A DNA stretch of 64,000 nt. Origin: G965214625 sp965214625. GTDB lineage: Bacteria > Pseudomonadota > Gammaproteobacteria > Arenicellales > Poriferihabitantaceae. Position numbers and translations under genes: made by a program. Below, in pieces: positions 62,355 to 64,000 of this stretch (the stretch's first letter is position 1; each line of letters opens with the position of its first letter). The DNA lies in the NCBI GenBank assembly GCA_965214625.1, contig OZ243962.1, positions 2,294,001-2,358,000 on the forward strand, read 5' to 3'. The notes beneath the pieces were generated by a model. That model was not told where the DNA came from. It made no database searches and saw only the letters and a list, made by a program, of their open reading frames with translations.

Positions 62355-62856
62355 GCTGCACACTCGGACCATTGTCTGCGATCGGTTATCAGTCATGGAT
62401 CTGAAAACAGTATCGGCCAAAGTCATATTGTCGCGATCGATGGCACTGGATTGGCAGACACGGTGATTTCGGCAGAACCCGTAACCGCACATTGATGCTC
62501 AGAGTAGCACGGGACACGAGTTGATTTATAGTCATCCGGATACCAGTCATTCATTCTGGGAAAAAGGCATGGACCACGACCACAACCGCATCATCCAGAC
62601 CCAAGGGCTGTTTCGATGGACACACAAACGTTCCGATCAGTTTTTTGCTCGTTACTGTTTTTGGGGCCCGGACCGTGTCTTGGCATCTTGGAACGCTGTG
62701 CGGACCGGTCGATGAGAATTGCCGCTACACATGATGAACACGACAACCTATAATCGGCCTTTACCCAAGGTACTGTGAGGTTGATGGCAAGAAGACAGCA
62801 CCGATTCACCCCAATGGGATTCATCCATCCTATCGTATAACAGACGAAATATCGGT
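62355..62856. other. Intergenic region upstream of the LolA-like gene
   Basis: The 502 bases follow the heme A synthase gene. A 64-codon frame at 62521-62715 is not recognised. The final part presumably contains the promoter of the lolA-like gene. No clear terminator was seen. Confidence 0.4.
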
Positions 62857-63480
62857 ATGCGAATTCGATTTTTTTCTCTTTTACTGTTGTGTCTGTTCGG
62901 CCTGTTTTCAATGTGTGCACGATTATCGGCAAATGATCAACTGGAATGGAATCTAACGGAGTTATTGCGGCAACTCGCCGAGATCAAGGAGGCCAGCATT
63001 GAGTTTGTGGAAAAAAGGGAATCCCTGTTTCTGGTCGATGAGTTGGAATTGAGTGGCTCGATTGTGTATCGTGCCCCTGATTACATGGAAAGGAATACGA
63101 CCAGTCCGATTATCGAGACGGTGATTATAGATGGGGATCTGATCACGATCAAAAAAGGCAAGAATAGTGGGAAGAAGGAAGGGATGGTGGAGACTCAAAA
63201 GTATACGATTGAAACCAATGCCTTGATGCACACGGCGGTTGGCAGTATTCGAGCCATGCTGGCGGGCAATCTACAGCAGTTGGGAGAAAGCTATCAGATA
63301 GAGATGACCGGTGATGAGGACAACTGGGCACTTGCACTGACGCCCCTTTCAAATGAAATCAAGGAGAAGGTCAGGAAAATTGCGCTGGCGGGTGATGGAG
63401 TGAAAATTCAGAGAATCGAAACGGTCAATGTGGATGGGGATCAAACCACACTGATCCTGACTTATCGGCAACTTCAATAA
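62857..63480 (+). CDS. LolA-like outer-membrane lipoprotein carrier homologue
   Basis: The 207-residue protein has a signal peptide (MRIRFFSLLLLCLFGLFSMC) and a LolA-type core (LTELLRQLAEIKEASIEFVE, LELSGSIVYRAPDYMERNTT). Its sequence differs enough from housekeeping LolA to suggest the LolA-like group that accompanies RND/MMPL exporters in lipid export and aryl polyene loci. The exporter gene begins 17 bases after the stop. Confidence 0.78.
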   Translation: MRIRFFSLLLLCLFGLFSMCARLSANDQLEWNLTELLRQLAEIKEASIEFVEKRESLFLVDELELSGSIVYRAPDYMERNTTSPIIETVIIDGDLITIKKGKNSGKKEGMVETQKYTIETNALMHTAVGSIRAMLAGNLQQLGESYQIEMTGDEDNWALALTPLSNEIKEKVRKIALAGDGVKIQRIETVNVDGDQTTLILTYRQLQ

Positions 63481-63497
63481 CCTTTGACCAGACAACG

Positions 63498-64000
63498 GTG
63501 TGCAATCGGGACAAAAAGAAAGCCATTGGTATTGTTGTTCTGTTGATTTTGTCCCTTGTTGTCATTCAGACAAAAGGGAAAGTTTCTACCGATCTCTCTG
63601 TTTTTCTTCCTGAAGCCAGTACAAAGGCTGAAAACCTACTGCATTATCAACTCGATAAAGGCGCTTCTTCCAATCTCATCTTTATTGCACTGACTGGCCT
63701 GCCCACGGATGAACTGGTCGAGGTCAACCAGCGGATGACGGACAAGCTACGCCAGTCCGATTTGTTCAGCAAGGTGACGAATAGCGCGGATCAGTATAGT
63801 GCGGACGATCTGTCGGTGCTGGAAACATATCGGTACCTGCTCAGTCGACATGATCTCGACTTTCAGTTTTCCACGGCGGGGTTCGAAAAATCACTGAATG
63901 AGCGATTGGAAGGGCTTGCCTCGGCCACATCCGACGTTGAGAAACGGTATCTCCGGCAGGATCCGACCGGCGAAGTGATCCATCTTCTCGGCGAGTGGCA
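63498..64000 (+). CDS. MMPL/RND-superfamily exporter, N-terminal part, cut by the window edge
   Basis: A GTG at 63498 opens a frame that runs through the right edge (no stop seen). It starts with a basic-hydrophobic segment (AIGIVVLLILSLVVI) and continues with the start of a periplasmic loop (VSTDLSVFLPEASTKAENLL), as in MMPL-type exporters found after LolA-like genes. The rest lies outside the window. With fabA, fabB and the LolA-like gene it would suggest lipid or fatty-acid derivative export. Confidence 0.75.
   Translation, partial: MCNRDKKKAIGIVVLLILSLVVIQTKGKVSTDLSVFLPEASTKAENLLHYQLDKGASSNLIFIALTGLPTDELVEVNQRMTDKLRQSDLFSKVTNSADQYSADDLSVLETYRYLLSRHDLDFQFSTAGFEKSLNERLEGLASATSDVEKRYLRQDPTGEVIHLLGEW

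Noticed and set aside
1..64000. CRISPR arrays, tRNA and rRNA genes
   Set aside because: No regularly spaced repeats and no tRNA- or rRNA-like sequences were recognised when reading both strands.

Overview
The window looks like chromosomal DNA of a free-living gammaproteobacterium with a sulfur-oxidising, aerobic character. The basis is a fabA-fabB pair, a BepA-type periplasmic protease, ApaG, a COX15-type heme A synthase, soxXYZ plus soxA, rpiA beside a CbbQ/NorQ-type ATPase, and a tungsten-type aldehyde:ferredoxin oxidoreductase operon. No rRNA, tRNA, CRISPR array or prophage was recognised. Genus-level assignment cannot be made from the sequence alone.

Layout. 1-6.5 kb: a frameshifted AAA/DUF4143 ATPase remnant, a DadA-like dehydrogenase, a TANGO2/NRDE protein, a YlqF-type GTPase and an ammonium transporter. 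6.6-15.8 kb: a signalling island with a STAS antagonist on the plus strand. On the minus strand follow a membrane sensor, a sensor-HAMP-MFS fusion, a periplasmic ABC-type binding protein, a SpoIIE/RsbU-type phosphatase, an RsbW-type kinase fused to an alpha/beta hydrolase, and a histidine-phosphatase homologue lacking its second histidine. Together these give every part of a partner-switching circuit but in unusual fusions; this is the best candidate for an undescribed system here. 16.3-26.7 kb: a catabolic block with a divergent BBOX/TauD dioxygenase, then SDR, triple-Rid protein, ADP-forming acyl-CoA synthetase, Nudix, DapA-like aldolase, aldehyde dehydrogenase and FAD amine oxidase. 26.9-33 kb: a YcaQ/AlkX-like glycosylase, a transposase remnant, a HAL/PAL-fold protein without a normal MIO triad, a small membrane protein and a degenerate BioC-like methyltransferase.

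33-42.3 kb: soxA, a DUF3574 gene, soxZ, soxY (C-terminal cysteine replaced by tyrosine), soxX, bepA, a rhodanese, a Fic-protein remnant, rpiA, a CbbQ/NorQ ATPase and a MOSC protein. 42.9-49.1 kb: an SPFH/NfeD pair and a complete branched-chain amino acid (liv-type) ABC transporter with a duplicated hairpin element between livK and livH. 49.4-52.9 kb: ArgE-type deacylase, FolK-FolP fusion, ApaG and a Calx-beta protein. 53.6-59.2 kb: the AOR operon (four-cluster ferredoxin, AOR, FAD reductase, two MoaD-like carriers flanking an unknown protein) followed by moaA. 59.4-64 kb: fabA, fabB, heme A synthase, a LolA-like protein and the start of an MMPL/RND exporter cut by the window edge.

Working together: sox genes, rhodanese, rpiA and CbbQ-like ATPase fit thiosulfate oxidation possibly tied to carbon fixation, but soxB, soxCD and Rubisco are not in view. 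Amt, the liv transporter and the catabolic block fit nitrogen and amino-acid or amine use. The AOR operon carries its own electron carrier, reductase and pterin-cofactor genes.
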